A stretch of DNA of 64,000 bases from Flavobacterium ginsengisoli (GCF_029625315.1 NZ_CP121110.1:1355501-1419500), one strand, 5' to 3'. Shown: positions 1 to 11,061, counted from the first letter of the stretch. Notes: generated by a model from the letters alone, not told the origin. Program-made: numbers and translations.

Positions 1-1
1 A

Positions 2-280
2 CAAACCCTAAATTCTTTTGCCAACAGAGCCACAGCAGAAGTTCTTGCAGGAGTTGCCACTTTCTTTGAAGTTTTACTGAGTCTTCTACTATTATTTGGT
101 TTCAAAACCAGACTTGCCGCTTTAGGAACTACCATTTTAATGTTCTTTTTTGCTTTTGCCATGTCGGTTTCCGTTTCTGTAAAAGCGCCTCTTGATTATT
201 CTGTTTGGACAAGTTGTGCGGCAGCTTTACTATTGGCTAATATTGGAAAAACGTCTTACGCTGTTGACAATAGAATATAG
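2..280 (+). CDS. DoxX-family membrane protein, C-terminal part
   Basis: An open frame runs from the window edge to a TAG at 278-280; the N-terminus lies outside the window. The 92 visible residues form hydrophobic helices (FEVLLSLLLLFGF, then TTILMFFFAFAMSVSV) followed by KAPLDYSVWTSCAAALLLA. This matches the last helices of DoxX/DoxD-like small inner-membrane proteins, where a K-x-PLDYS segment precedes the last helix. The cellular role of DoxX proteins is poorly defined, with redox links in some species. An intact GCAGC occurs in this frame at 221, so that motif is not always damaged here. The family call is good; the function is not known. Confidence 0.7.
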   Translation, partial: QTLNSFANRATAEVLAGVATFFEVLLSLLLLFGFKTRLAALGTTILMFFFAFAMSVSVSVKAPLDYSVWTSCAAALLLANIGKTSYAVDNRI

Positions 281-289
281 CTTTTTGAG

Positions 290-366
290 TTGATGGTTTT
301 TGGTTGATAGTTGATGGGTTAAAAACTTTTCCTAACAACCAAAAACTATCAACTATCAACCAAAAA
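290..366. repeat. Intergenic inverted repeat
   Basis: The arms TTGGTTGATAGTTGAT and ATCAACTATCAACCAA face each other around a roughly 28-base loop between the DoxX gene and the convergent GNAT-like gene. It could act as a bidirectional terminator. It looks like one of the dispersed palindromic repeats common in Flavobacterium gaps. Confidence 0.6.
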
Positions 367-372
367 ATCAAT

Positions 373-874
373 TCACATCTTTTTTCGGAAATAAATTCGT
401 TTTGGAAATTGATCTTCTATGCTTTCCTCCAAATCAAATTCTTCGTAATTCAATAATCGTAATATGTCGATTAAAGCGGTATCTACGGCAAAAGCTTTCA
501 CCCAGATTAAATCATGTTTTCGCTGGTAAGCAATTTCTTCGGCACGTTTAATAAGCGCTTTTAAATCTTCTTCATCAAAATAAATAATCTCACTTAGATT
601 AATTGCTTTTGACGCTCCTAGATTTTCGTTTAATATTCTCGACGAATCCAATTTTAAATAAGATTGTGGTGCTTCACCAAGATATGCCATTAGAATTTCG
701 ATCGAAAAATCATTCTGAATTCGAAACAATTCTTTTTGAGAAAGATGCTCGCTCTGCATATTTTTCTCCCAAATCTTTTTCCCTAAATAAATTGGTATAA
801 AACTGAACGGCTTTGTCTTCCATCCAAGAGACATTATCATTAATAATGACAACAAATTTTGCAATTCTACTCAT
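373..874 (-). CDS. GNAT-like acetyltransferase, frame broken at about 750
   Basis: Two overlapping frames form one protein. The N-terminal frame starts at ATG 872-874 behind AGGAAAAGAA (MSRIAKFVVIINDN) and reads to KYAE. The C-terminal frame continues QHLSQKELFRIQNDF to a TGA at 373-375. Deleting the C at 750 restores GCAGC on the coding strand and gives 166 residues. The middle part, GYLK-like AYLGEAPQSYLKLD followed by KAINLSEIIYF and a helix, resembles strands 2-4 and the acetyl-CoA helix of GNAT enzymes. The usual R/Q-x-x-G-x-G/A loop is not recognisable, so activity is uncertain. Substrate is unknown. The AraC regulator upstream on the same strand could be co-transcribed. Confidence 0.5.
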
Positions 875-973
875 TTCTTTTCCTTTTAATAAAAGAGCAA
901 AGTTGTACCGATTATAGGTCCGAAAAAAGAGCGATACGGCTTCAAAATTGTACAAAATGTCGGAAACCCTATT

Positions 974-1858
974 TTAATCGTTTTGTTTTTTCCGATATTC
1001 TAAAGGCGAAATTCCTTCGTAGTTTTTAAAGAATCTTCCAAAAGCAGATTGATCAGTAAAATGGAGCAAATCGCTTATCTGATTGATGGACATTTTTTTA
1101 TGCCGCAATAAAACTTTAGCTTCCAGAATCACCATTTCGCTAATCCAGTCACTCGCAGTCTTTCCGCTGTGTTTTTTAATGACTTCAGACAAATATTTTC
1201 GGCTTACATTTAGTTTATCAGCATAATGTTGTACCGTTCTAAAATTCAAAAAATCCTTAAATAGCAGTTCTTTAAACTGTTCGAATAAAGGATTGTGCGT
1301 TTCTATAATGCTCTTTTGTTCCTGAATAGCATCAATTTCATAAATTAAAATATACAGATAACTTCTCAAAATAGAAGCTTGATTCTTGTATCTGTTTTCT
1401 GATGCTTCTTTAATTAAATTAAAAATGCGTTCAAATTTATTTTCATCTGTTTTTGCAAGTTGAGACAAATGACTATGATGGTTTTCAAAGAAATCATATT
1501 GGGCAAGAAAAAACACATTTGTCTGATTTTCGAGAAAAAAATGCGGCTTAAAAAATATAATATCAATTAAAATTTCGTCATCGTTTTTAGAAAAACTCCT
1601 AATTACAGATGGTCCCAAAGTAATAAGAGCTGGAGCATGAACGACTTTTTTTTCGAGTCCCGTCTGCATGATTATGCTTCCTTTTCTCAGAAATTCAATT
1701 GCATAACTTTCTGCACGATAAGGTTCGCTAATATATGGATGCTCGCTTGTCTGAATATAGAAATACTCTTTCTGATCTGCATTAGAAAACAAACTCTTAT
1801 GATGCGTTAAGGAATAAGTGAGGATTTTATTCTTCAAGACTCTTTTTTTGGTAATCAT
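974..1858 (-). CDS. AraC-family transcriptional regulator
   Basis: This 294-residue protein has a cupin-like sensing half (roughly residues 20-170) and a C-terminal double helix-turn-helix of AraC type (about 195-290). The latter contains LNVSRKYLSEVIKKHSGKT and the second-helix signature FTDQSAFGRFFKNYEGISPLEYR. AraC regulators of this length usually bind a small ligand or redox signal and activate an adjacent gene. The divergent TauE/DUF1634 pair and the downstream GNAT-like gene are the nearest candidate targets. The ligand is unknown. The frame is intact. Confidence 0.85.
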   Translation of the reverse strand: MITKKRVLKNKILTYSLTHHKSLFSNADQKEYFYIQTSEHPYISEPYRAESYAIEFLRKGSIIMQTGLEKKVVHAPALITLGPSVIRSFSKNDDEILIDIIFFKPHFFLENQTNVFFLAQYDFFENHHSHLSQLAKTDENKFERIFNLIKEASENRYKNQASILRSYLYILIYEIDAIQEQKSIIETHNPLFEQFKELLFKDFLNFRTVQHYADKLNVSRKYLSEVIKKHSGKTASDWISEMVILEAKVLLRHKKMSINQISDLLHFTDQSAFGRFFKNYEGISPLEYRKKQND

Positions 1859-1878
1859 TGTTTTTTCAAATATACCTT

Positions 1879-2060
1879 TTTTTAGTTTGCAGTCGCAGTT
1901 TTTAGTCTCAGTCGCAGTCTCAGTTTGCGGTCTTTGCAGTAAGAACAGGTGTCTTTGTAAAAGTTTGAAACTTTGACAAAGCTTCTCTACTCTAAAGCTA
2001 ACTGAGACTGAAAACTAAAAAACTGAACACTGAGACTGAGACTGAAAACTAAAAAAATTT
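1879..2060. repeat. Large imperfect inverted repeat of AGTCTCAGT units
   Basis: The left part (about 1879-1930) holds repeats of CAGTCGCAG and AGTCTCAGT. The right part (about 2001-2060) holds their complements, ACTGAGACTG, twice, with AAAACTAAAAAA linkers. The whole can fold into a long imperfect hairpin in the gap between the AraC gene and the divergent permease gene. It resembles other low-complexity palindromic repeats in the window but has its own unit sequence. Confidence 0.6.
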
Positions 2061-2139
2061 TTAAGGTATATTTAAGGTCATAAAGCTGTTTCTAACAAAT
2101 TTGTATTCGTAAATTAGCAAATACAAAAACATATCTTAA

Positions 2140-2977
2140 ATGACAATACTTACCTTTACGCTTATAATGATTCTAGGAGCTTTTTTAGCTGGTTTTATCG
2201 GTTCATTATCAGGCTTGGGCGGAGGAATTATCATCATTCCGCTTCTCACAATTATTCTCGGTGTCGATATTCATTATGCCATTGGAGCTGCTTTAGTCTC
2301 TGTTATCGCCACTTCTTCAGGTTCTGCTCGCAGCTTATGTAAAAGAAGGAATCACCAACATGCGAATGGGAATTTTTCTCGAAATCGCCACTACAATTGG
2401 AGCGGTTTGCGGAGCCTTGCTTTCGACTATTGCCCCTACTTCTTTTATAGCCGTTTTGTTTGGTTTAACGCTGATTTTCTCTGCTATTAATTCTCTTCGA
2501 AAAAAAGAAGAACATATCGTACTAGAATCTAGTCCGCTGGCTAAAAAGCTAAAATTAGAAGGAACTTATCCTACTCACGACGGCGAAGTTGTAAAATACG
2601 GAACCAAAAATGTTATTGGCGGTTTTAGTATGATGGGTGTTGCCGGAATGATGTCTGGATTGCTCGGAATTGGTTCTGGTGCTTTTAAAGTAATTGCAAT
2701 GGACAATATTATGCGTGTTCCTTTTAAAGTTTCTACCACAACTAGTAATTTTATGATGGGTGTTACGGCAATGGCGAGTTCTGTAATTTATATTCAGAAA
2801 GGATATATTGAACCCGGAATCTGTATGCCAGTTGTAATTGGAGTTTTGTTTGGAGCTATGGCTGGAGCCAAAATATTGGTACGAACAAATCCGAAGAAAT
2901 TGAGAATATTTTTTGCCTGCTTAATTTTTGTTTTGGCAATCAATATGATTTATAACGGACTAAATGGAAAAATCTAA
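2140..2977 (+). CDS. TauE/SafE-type sulfite/organic-anion permease, frame broken at 2329
   Basis: The N-terminal frame (MTILTFTLIMILGAFLAGF, then GLGGGIIIIPLL) and the frame that continues AYVKEGITNMRMGIFLEIATT become one 278-residue protein when the extra C at 2329 is removed, turning GCTCGCAGC into GCTGCAGC. The product is nearly all membrane helices, with the glycine-rich GSLSGLGGGI segment near the start and a repeated MSGLLGIGSGAFK segment in the second half, as expected for the TauE/SafE two-repeat fold (Pfam PF01925). Family members export sulfite, sulfoacetate or other anions; the substrate here is not known. The next gene (DUF1634) overlaps by 14 bases and is often found beside this family. 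Confidence 0.8.
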
Positions 2978-3372
2978 TATGGTACAGGAAGAAAAATTTG
3001 GAGAAAAAGATTTTCAGACAATTATAGGAAACTTGCTTCGTTACGGAGTTTGGATTTCGTTATCTGTAGCCTTCATTGGCGGAATCGTTTATTTGATTCA
3101 TAACGGAAATCAGATTGAGGATTATTCTGTTTTTAAAGAAAATGATCGCAATATATTTGAAGTAATCGCCACAATTTACAATGGAGCAATTCAAGGAAAC
3201 GGAGAATCATTAATATTTACAGGAATTATTTTCTTGTTTATGACACCTGTTTTACGTGTGCTCGCTTTCGTTATTTTCGTTTTTATTGGAAAAAGATTAC
3301 TTATACGTTGGCATTACATTAATTGTAATACTGATTATCATTATCAGTATATCCTTTGGTTTCTCACATTAA
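2964..3372 (+). CDS. DUF1634 membrane protein, frame broken at 3263
   Basis: The start ATG overlaps the permease gene. The uncorrected frame ends in a non-family tail rich in H, Y and N. Removing the extra C at 3263 (GTGCTCGCT to GTGCTGCT, which is GCAGC on the other strand) switches to a frame reading EKDYLYVGITLIVI and ending FGFSH at the TAA 3370-3372. This gives 135 residues with three membrane helices, the expected DUF1634 size and C-terminus. DUF1634 proteins commonly sit next to TauE/SafE permeases and probably work with them. The frame break is easy to miss because the uncorrected frame stays open to 3383. Confidence 0.75.
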
Positions 3373-3436
3373 AAAAATTGTAGAATTTAGATTTAAGATT
3401 GTAGAATTTGGAATTTAAATATTGAAATTTAAAAAT

Positions 3437-4459
3437 ATGGAAATAGGAATAGACAGTTTTGCTTCGGCAATGTATGGCGATAACAATACTCTGAGCAGTG
3501 TTGATGCTATGGAACAGCTACTACAGCGAATTGAATTTGCAGATCAGGCTGGTCTAGATGTCTTCGGAATTGGAGAACATCATAAAAAAGAGTTTTTAGA
3601 TTCTGCTACGGTTGTTATTTTGAGTGCGGCGGCGGCAAGAACAAAAAATATTCGACTGGCAAGCGCTGTTTCTGTTTTAAGTGCTGCAGATCCTGTAAGA
3701 GTTTATCAGAGTTTTGCGACTTTAGATTTAATTTCAAAGGGAAGAGCCGAAATTGTAGTTGGTCGTGGTTCTTCTATTGAAGCTTATCCCCTTTTTGGAT
3801 TTAATCTGAATGATTATGATAAGCTATTTAGCGAAAAACTAGACTTGCTTTTACAGATTCGGGACAACGAGTTTGTAAACTGGGAAGGGAAATTTCGTCC
3901 TGCCATAAATAATTTACCTGTTTATCCTAGAGCAATACAAGAGAAATTGCCTATCTGGCTTGGAGTTGGCGGTACTCCAGAATCTTTTATAAGAGCTGGA
4001 TCACTTGGGCTTCCGTTAATGGTTGCTGTTATTGGCGGACAAACACATCGTTTTAAACCTTTAGTTGATTTATATCGTGAAGCAGGAAAAGCTGCGGGTT
4101 ATAAACCAAATGAATTAAAAGTCGGTTTGCATTCGCCTGGCTATGTGGGCACTACAACAGAAAAAGCAATTGAAGAATACTATCCTGGTTATGCCGAATT
4201 ATGGACTAAATTAGGATATGAAAGAGGCTGGCCACCTGTAACAAAAGGCAAATTTGATGGTTTAATTGATGATCTAGGCGTTTTAATTGCTGGAGGTCCA
4301 GAAAGAGTCGCAGAGAAAATCCTTCGTCATAGTGAGGCACTTGGAGGCGTAGATCGATTTACTTTCCAAATGGATAATGCTGGATTAACGCATAAACAAT
4401 TAATGAATGCGATTGAATTGATTGGCACAAAATTGATTCCTTTGATTAAGAAGGGATAG
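3437..4459 (+). CDS. LLM-class flavin-dependent monooxygenase
   Basis: The start is taken as ATG 3437 (MEIGIDSFAS); an in-frame TTG at 3422 is possible but less likely. The 340-residue protein has the bacterial luciferase-like TIM-barrel pattern: GLDVFGIGEHHKKEFLDSA near residue 45, KNIRLASAVSVLSAADPVRVYQSFATLDLIS, GRAEIVVGRGSS, and LPIWLGVGGTPES. Such enzymes use FMNH2 and oxygen to oxidise varied organic or sulfur compounds. The preceding sulfite-type permease and DUF1634 gene make a sulfur-compound role conceivable, but nothing in the protein fixes the substrate. The frame is intact. Confidence 0.85.
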   Translation: MEIGIDSFASAMYGDNNTLSSVDAMEQLLQRIEFADQAGLDVFGIGEHHKKEFLDSATVVILSAAAARTKNIRLASAVSVLSAADPVRVYQSFATLDLISKGRAEIVVGRGSSIEAYPLFGFNLNDYDKLFSEKLDLLLQIRDNEFVNWEGKFRPAINNLPVYPRAIQEKLPIWLGVGGTPESFIRAGSLGLPLMVAVIGGQTHRFKPLVDLYREAGKAAGYKPNELKVGLHSPGYVGTTTEKAIEEYYPGYAELWTKLGYERGWPPVTKGKFDGLIDDLGVLIAGGPERVAEKILRHSEALGGVDRFTFQMDNAGLTHKQLMNAIELIGTKLIPLIKKG

Positions 4460-4860
4460 TTTTTTTGCCACAGATTGCACAGATTAAAAGGATTTTTTCT
4501 TTTTATTCCTTATTTTATAGATTGCTATTGTTATTAAAATTTGTGAAATTTTCACGCAGATTTAAAATGATTTTGGTACATGAAGCAAATCATTATTTAT
4601 GAATTAAAAAATCTGCACGATCTGCAAAATCTGCGAGAAAAGATGGTTTTACTAATAGAATTTTAAAATCTCTCCAATAATTAAGTAGCGTCCAGCTTCA
4701 GCTGGATGGAAAATATAGCAAAATCTAAAAGGCTTTAGCCAAACATCACTAGTTTGGCTAAAGCCTTTTTTTAAATCTTTATTTGTTGCCTCCAGTTAAA
4801 ACTGGAGGCAATTCAAAGGAATTACACTTCTAAGAACCTTTGTACTTAGAAGCTTAGTAT
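4460..4860. repeat. Gap with several palindromic repeats
   Basis: This 480-base gap has no gene. It holds CACAGATT/AAATCTGC units (4465-4640), a hairpin CCAGCTTCAGCTGG near 4692, a strong palindrome with arms AAGGCTTTAGCCAAAC and GTTTGGCTAAAGCCTT (about 4730-4768), a hairpin TTGCCTCCAGTT/AACTGGAGGCAA (about 4786-4811), and a CTTAGTATCTTAGCATCTTA unit (about 4852-4872). These are different repeat families stacked in one gap. Confidence 0.6.
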
Positions 4861-4876
4861 CTTAGCATCTTAAAAA

Positions 4877-4905
4877 AAAGCATCGCCAATTAAGACGATG
4901 CTTTT
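4877..4905 (-). terminator. Rho-independent terminator after the TonB receptor
   Basis: The stem AAAAGCATCG / CGATGCTTTT surrounds a ten-base loop. A run of T follows on the minus strand, just past the stop of the receptor gene. Confidence 0.7.
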
Positions 4906-4942
4906 GTTATGATTTGCAATTTTTCAACGATAACAAACCAAT

Positions 4943-7344
4943 TTAGAATTTATAAGTAAGACCAACTCTAAAGTTTCGTCCTGGTTCTGCCTGCCAATAG
5001 TAAGCTTGTAACCACTCATAATAAGAACCACTGTATAGATATTTGTCTAGGATATTAAATACATTTGCTGTTACTTTAATTTTTCCAATTTCGTAAGATA
5101 GTCCTCCATCTAACTTAAAGTAAGTAGGCAATCTTTCAAGACCTTCACCCCAAGTATCTGTTTGGCGTCCATCAAGGAATGTACCGCCTATAGAAGCTCC
5201 AAATCCTTTTAATTTACCATTTTGAATAGTATAATTTAGCCATGCATTCGCAGTATGTTTTGAATAACCAGGAACAATATCACCTTTTTCAATACCTTCC
5301 ACATTAGATTTTGTTACAATAGATTCTGTAAAAGCATAATTTGCAATAAGATTAAGACCATCAAATATTTTTCCTCTTAAATCAAACTCAAACCCTTGCG
5401 CTCTTTTTTCTCCCAATACAATTTTTGTCGGATTCGACGGAGTACTTAAAGGATCACTAGTTAATTCATTCTTTTTCAAAATATTATAAACAGACAAAGT
5501 AGTATTCCAAGAACCGTCAAACCAATCTTTTTTGATACCAAATTCAACGTTATTACCTGTTAATGGCTTCAACTCACCATCTCTAACAACACCAGATTGC
5601 GGTGTAAAAGCTTGATCGTATAACCCGTAAACAGCAAAATCATTAGTGATAGAATAGCTTACTCCAAAACGTGGTGTAATATGACTATCTTCTTGTGGGT
5701 CGTCATAGTCGCTAGTCTGTTTAATCCATGTATATCTTGCTCGCAAGTGTTACTCTCAGCTTATTTTCAAAAAATCCAAGTTCATCCTGAATATATCCTG
5801 CCGCATATTTTGATCCATAAAGTCCTCCTGCTCTTTGGCTTAAAGGTGTATCGTGATCAAATTGCGGAAAACTATTCGAAGGAGTTCCATAATTAGGGTT
5901 ATAAATGTTAAAAGGATTATCAACAGTATCAAGATCATGAGACTGTCCCCAATCTGCCATATAATCTTTGTCACCTAAATCTACACCTCCCAAAACTTTA
6001 TGAGAAATGGCTCCTGTATTAAATTTTCCATTCACGAAAATTTGTCCCAAAAACATATTACTATCTGCATCCCAAATACCCACATTTCTAATAATATCTC
6101 CGTTACCAATGTCTCCATTTGCAGTTGTTGCTGGCCCTACAGCAGATGGCCAAGAACTATATCCTTGTTGAATATATTTGAAATAAGAAGTCTGAGCTGT
6201 CAATTTCCAGTTTTCGTCAAATTTATGTTCAAATTGCAAATAACCACTGTGATCTTGAATATTAGTATCTGGCAAACCTGGTGCCGTCATGGTAAAATCA
6301 CGTGGCAAAGTAGCATAACCACCTGCTTTAGGTCCAAAAACATAGTAAGAACCAACTTCTGTCATGTTTGCATATTGAAAATTATACTCAAAAGTCAATT
6401 TTGTTTTATCATCAAATTGATATGAAATAACTGGCGCAATAACATAACGGTCATTGTGCTCAAACGGACGATGAGATCCTTTCTTTTGTGTCTGCTCCAT
6501 TAAATCTATAAAGCAATTTTCCTTTTTTATCTAATTTTCCATCAAGATCGACACTCACTCTATAAAAATCGTAGCTTCCGCCAAGAACGCTTACCTCGCC
6601 TTTTGTAACTCCTGTCGGTTTTTTAGTTACCACATTATACAATCCGCTTGGATCTCCGCTTGAAAGCATGAATCCTGCTGGACCTTTTACAAACTCAATA
6701 TGATCTACAAAACTCATATCTTCAGTTAATGGTCCCCAGAAAGAAGAAACTACATTAAATCCGTTTCTAAAAGCTTGAATTTGAGAACCTCTCATTGTAA
6801 TATTGGTATACAAATCTCCCCAATGCTCCAAACGTACAGCACCACTCACATTTCGGATTACACCGTCGCTCATACTTGTAATTTGTTGGTCTTTTAAGGT
6901 TTGACCGCTTACAATTTGTATGTTTTGAGGAATTTCTAAAACTGGCGTTTGAAGACGTAATGACAATGAAGGCTTATCTTGCTTGTATTTATTCTTTTTA
7001 ATCACCACTTCATCAAGATCTTCCTGGCTTTCTGAAAGAGAAAAATTCTTAGTTGTTACTTGTTTTGAATTAACTACGATTTTATCCTCAATAGGCTGAA
7101 TTCCTACTCCATTTAATACGATAGTATAAGTTCCTGGTTTTACATTTTTAATTTCGTAATGTCCTGAAACAGTCGTAATATCTGAATATTTTGTTCCTTT
7201 TAAAGCTACAGCAATATTTTCTGCAGGTTTATTGCCACTCAAAGAAACTTTCCCGTTTACAGTTCCAAGCTGTTGCGCCATCATATTTAATGAGCTCAAA
7301 AGCAGTACGAAAAAGTAAACTTTTGGATTAAAAATTATTTTCAT
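4943..7344 (-). CDS. TonB-dependent siderophore receptor, two frame breaks
   Basis: Three consecutive frames form one 799-residue outer-membrane receptor. The first break (6491) is repaired by deleting one base so that GCAGAC becomes GCAGC, giving LLYRFNGAAQKKGSHRP. The second (5742) turns GCGAGC into GCAGC, giving RVTLAARYTWIKQ. Domains in order are: signal peptide (ending about MMAQQ), a carboxypeptidase-regulatory-like domain (about 27-105), a plug with PQNIQIVSGQTLKDQQ and GFMLSSGDPSGLYNVVTKKP, and a 22-strand barrel ending in the aromatic GLTYKF. The plug and barrel match the ferric-siderophore class (FhuE/FpvA-like). No siderophore synthesis or FecI gene is adjacent. A good housekeeping-type promoter lies upstream. 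Confidence 0.85.
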
Positions 7345-7369
7345 TTGGTTTTGATTTTAAATTGAGCGA

Positions 7370-7401
7370 CAAAAGTATGTGCTAATCTCAACTTTTCCAA
7401 A
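7370..7401 (-). promoter_or_regulatory. Bacteroidetes promoter for the siderophore receptor
   Basis: Read on the minus strand, TTTG (7398-7401) is followed after 20 bases by TACTTTTG (7370-7377). This fits the flavobacterial -33 TTTG and -7 TAnnTTTG pattern. It lies 26 bases upstream of the receptor start. Confidence 0.6.
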
Positions 7402-7580
7402 TTATTTTTATCCATTCTAAATAAATACAACAAAATAAAGTAGATCAGTAGAAATAATTCTATAAACTCTAATTCTCAGTTATTTCCTGATAATCTTAAT
7501 CTGCATTAAGAAGGAAACCAAAATCTATTTCTATCTTTATATTTCGAAATTTCAAAACCAAAAACAAATAACTTCCTGAT

Positions 7581-8859
7581 ATGAAATCAAATACAATAAG
7601 AAAAGTTGCCATTGTAGGCTATAACAGAATTCCTTTTGCAAGAGCTAATACAGCCTATTCTAATGTGGGAAATAAAGAAATGATGACCGCTGCACTCAAT
7701 GGTCTTATTGATAAATACAATCTAAAAGGAAAATTATTAGGCGAAGTTGCGGGAGGTGCAGTAATTAAACATACTTATGACAACAATTTGATTCGAGAAT
7801 GCGTCATGCAAACCAGTCTAGATCCTGCAACACCTGCATGTGATTTGCAGCAGGCTTGCGATACCGGAATTGAAAGTGCTATTTATATTGCCAATAAAAT
7901 TGCGCTTGGACAAATTGATTCTGGAATTGCTGGAGGTGTAGATTCCATCAGTGATATGCCGATTGCTGTAAGCGAAAAACTTAGAAAAATATTGTTAGAA
8001 GCCAGACAAGCAAAGTCTTTGGGTGAGAAAATCAAAACGTTTTTAAAACTTCGTCCAAAAGATCTTAGTCCATTGGTTCCTAAAAATGAGGAATCGCAAA
8101 CTGGACTCTCTATGGGCGGACATACTGAGATTACAGCAAAATATTATAAAATTTCGCGTGAAGACCAAGATGAGTTTGCTTTAAGAAGTCATTTGAATAT
8201 GGCAAAAGCTTATGATGAAGGCTTTTTTGATGATATGATTACACCTTTCAACGGATTGGATAAAGACAATAATCTTAGAAGAGACAGTACAATTGAAAAA
8301 TTAGCGAAATTAAGACCAGCCTTTGATAAAATAAATGGTACTTTGACCGCCGGAAATTCAACACCTTTAACAGATGGAGCTTCTTGCATTCTTCTCGCTA
8401 ACGAAGAATGGGCAAAAGAGCAAGGACTTCCTATTTTAGCTTACATAACTTTTGCAGAAATTGCGAGCAATTGAATACGTTAAAAATCAACAGAATCTAC
8501 TATTGGCACCTTTATTTGCAGCTTCAAGAATGTTAGAAAAAGCGGAATTAAACCTGCAAGATTTTGATTATTACGAAATTCACGAAGCTTTTGTCGCTCA
8601 GACTTTAGCAACTTTAAAAATTTGGGAAAGTCCTGAATTAAGTGCCGAAATTGGCTTAAAGAAAACGTTAGGCGCAATAGATCAAAATAAATTGAACGTA
8701 AAAGGAAGCGACTTAGCAGCCGCTCACCCATTTGCCGCAACTGGCGGAAGAATTATTGGCGTAATGGCCAAATTATTGAACGAAAAAGGTTCAGGAAGAG
8801 GCTTAATTTCTATTTGTGCTGCAGGCGGTCAAGGAGTTACCATGATAATCGAAAAATAA
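7581..8859 (+). CDS. Acetyl-CoA acyltransferase (thiolase), frame broken at 8465
   Basis: Two frames join into a 425-residue thiolase when the extra G at 8465 is removed (GCGAGC to GCAGC), giving ITFAEIAAIEYVKNQ. Thiolase motifs are complete: the acylated cysteine in DLQQACDTGIESA (about residue 93), the NSTPLTDGAS segment, HEAFVAQ with the catalytic His, AAHPFAATGGR, and the second cysteine in SICAAGGQGVTMI. The long insert before QTGLSMGGHTE suggests the FadI-like branch of beta-oxidation thiolases, which cleave 3-ketoacyl-CoA with CoA. No FadJ-type partner is adjacent. A terminator hairpin follows. Confidence 0.85.
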
Positions 8860-8889
8860 TTTTTTAAAAATATTTCAATTCAATTTTAT

Positions 8890-8962
8890 AAATCTGCTGA
8901 ATCTACTAAATCTGCAGGAGTAATTTTTGCTCACAGATTTAGCAGATTCAGCAGATTTTTTT
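8890..8962 (+). terminator. Long hairpin terminator after the thiolase
   Basis: Arms of about 25 bases (AAATCTGCTGAATCTACTAA and its complement AGCAGATTCAGCAGATTT) flank a loop of about 19 bases and are followed by a T run. The arm sequence belongs to the dispersed AAATCTGC repeat family, so a repeat seems to serve as terminator. Confidence 0.6.
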
Positions 8963-9147
8963 ATTAGAATCTGCAATAATCAGCTTAAATCTTTTTAATC
9001 TGCGTGAAAAATGTAAACATGTAACTGTACTTAAAATCCATTTTTTATTTAAATATATTCATACAAAAACAGCTAAATATCAATATTTTATACTAAATTT
9101 AGTTTTCTATTTAAGCTTTTGTATCAATTCATTTTAAACCACTAAAA

Positions 9148-11057
9148 ATGATGGAATCAAAAATACCCGAAGGTCCTCTTGCTGATAAATGGAGTCTTTA
9201 CAAGTCTAAAGCCAAATTAGTCAATCCCGCAAACCGAAAAAAACTAAATATTATAGTAGTCGGAACAGGTCTTGCGGGCGCTTCGTGCGCGGCTTCTCTT
9301 GCTGAACAAGGATATAATATTAAATCTTTCTGCTTTCAGGATTCTCCACGACGCGCGCATTCTGTTGCCGCTCAAGGCGGAGTAAATGCTGCCAAAAACT
9401 ACAAAAATGATGGCGATAGCACTTATAGAATGTTTTATGATACTATAAAAGGTGGCGATTTTAGATCTCGTGAAGCCAATGTTTATCGTTTAGCCGAATG
9501 TTCTGCTCATCTTATTGACCATGCAGTTGCACAAGGGGTTCCTTTTGCAAGAGAATATGCGGGATATTTAAACAATAGATCTTTTGGAGGTGTTCAGGTT
9601 TCTCGAACTTTTTATGCCAGAGGCCAAACCGGACAACAGCTTTTATTGGGCGCTTATCAAGCCTTAGAACGTCAGGTATCTTTAGGAAAAGTTGATTTGT
9701 ATACCCGTCATGAAATGCTTGAACTCGTTGTTATCGATGGCAAAGCCAAAGGAATAATCGCTCGAAATCTCGAAACTGGAATTTTAGAACGTCATGCCGC
9801 TGATGCCGTAGTTTTGGCTTCTGGAGGTTACGGAAAAGTATATTATTTGTCTACATTGGCAATGGGTTGCAATAGCTCTGCACTTTGGAGGGCGCATAAA
9901 AAAGGAGCTTTCATGGCTGGTGTAAGTTGGATTCAGTTTCACCCTACTTCACTTCCACAACATGGTGAAAACCAATCTAAATTGACTTTAATGTCGGAAT
10001 CGCTTCGAAATGACGGACGTATCTGGGTTCCTAAAAAAGCCGCAGATCAACGAACTGCAAATGCCATTCCCGAAGAAGAACGCGATTATTACTTAGAACG
10101 CCGTTATCCTTCATTTGGAAATCTAGCGCCAAGAGATATTTCTTCAAGAGCGACAAAAGAAAGAATTGATGCTGGTCATGGTGTTGGACCTATGAAAAAT
10201 GCGATTTATCTCGATTTCTCGGATGCCATTAAAGCGCAGGGAAAAGATAAAATCGAAGCCAAATACAGCAATCTTTTTGCGATGTACGAAAAGATCACAG
10301 GCATAAACGCTTATAAAGAACCAATGCTGATTTCACCATCGGCGCATTTTACTATGGGCGGACTTTGGGTTGATTATGAGCTTATGACTACAATTCCTGG
10401 TTTGTTCGCCTTAGGCGAAGCTAATTTTGCCGATCATGGCGCTAATCGTCTCGGTGCCAATTCGCTGCTTCAGGCTTGTGTAGACGGCTATTTTATTGCC
10501 CCATATACGATTCCGAATTATTTGGCTGGCGAATTGAATTTACCGAAATCTGATATTTCGCATCCTGCATTTGAAGAAGCGGAGAAAGTAGTGAGAAGAC
10601 AATTGGATCGCTTTTTACATACAAACGGAACACTTTCAGCAGATTATTTCCATAAAAAAATCGGACGTCTTCTATACGAAAAATGTGGTCTTTCGCGAAG
10701 CAGAAAAAATTGGAAGAAGCCTTAATCGAAATTCGAGAACTGAAAGCTTCGTTTGAAAAAGATCTCAGAATCACTGGAGATAATACTTTAAACAGCGAAC
10801 TAGAAAAAGCAGGTCGAATTGCCGATTATATAGAATTAGCCGAATTAATGTGTTACGATGCCTTACAGCGTGAAGAATCCTGCGGTGCGCACTTTAGAGA
10901 AGAATATCAAACTGCTGATGGTGAAGCTGTTCGTAATGACAAAGAATTCTGTTACGTATCGGCTTGGGAATGGAAAGGTTTAAATAACGAACCCGAACTC
11001 CACAAAGAACCTTTAACCTTTGAATCGGTAGAACTTGCAGTTAGAAGCTATAAATAA
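9148..11057 (+). CDS. sdhA: Succinate dehydrogenase/fumarate reductase flavoprotein subunit, frame broken near 10694-10699
   Basis: Two frames form one protein of about 636 residues. One missing base, most simply in the A6 run 10694-10699, restores [13 protein letters not shown], which aligns with the family's xGMARNxxGL segment. The N-terminus has the FAD loop [17 protein letters not shown] and the [11 protein letters not shown] segment whose His binds FAD covalently. The middle has the active-site PRDISSRA and the HxTMGG-like [13 protein letters not shown]. The C-terminus has [18 protein letters not shown]. It oxidises succinate or reduces fumarate with SdhB. No membrane-anchor gene precedes it, which is unusual for the Bacteroidetes sdhCAB order. 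Confidence 0.85.
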
Positions 11058-11061
11058 ATGG

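Noticed and set aside
4943..7344. FecI/FecR-type signalling for the siderophore receptor
   Set aside because: The receptor has a carboxypeptidase-like N-terminal domain rather than an STN domain, and no sigma/anti-sigma pair is adjacent.
10690..10700. A GCAGC-type break in sdhA (GCGAAGC to GCAGC, two bases)
   Set aside because: It would shorten the conserved GLSR-x-x-x-x-L spacing by one residue and lose the conserved Arg; a missing A in the A run fits the family better.
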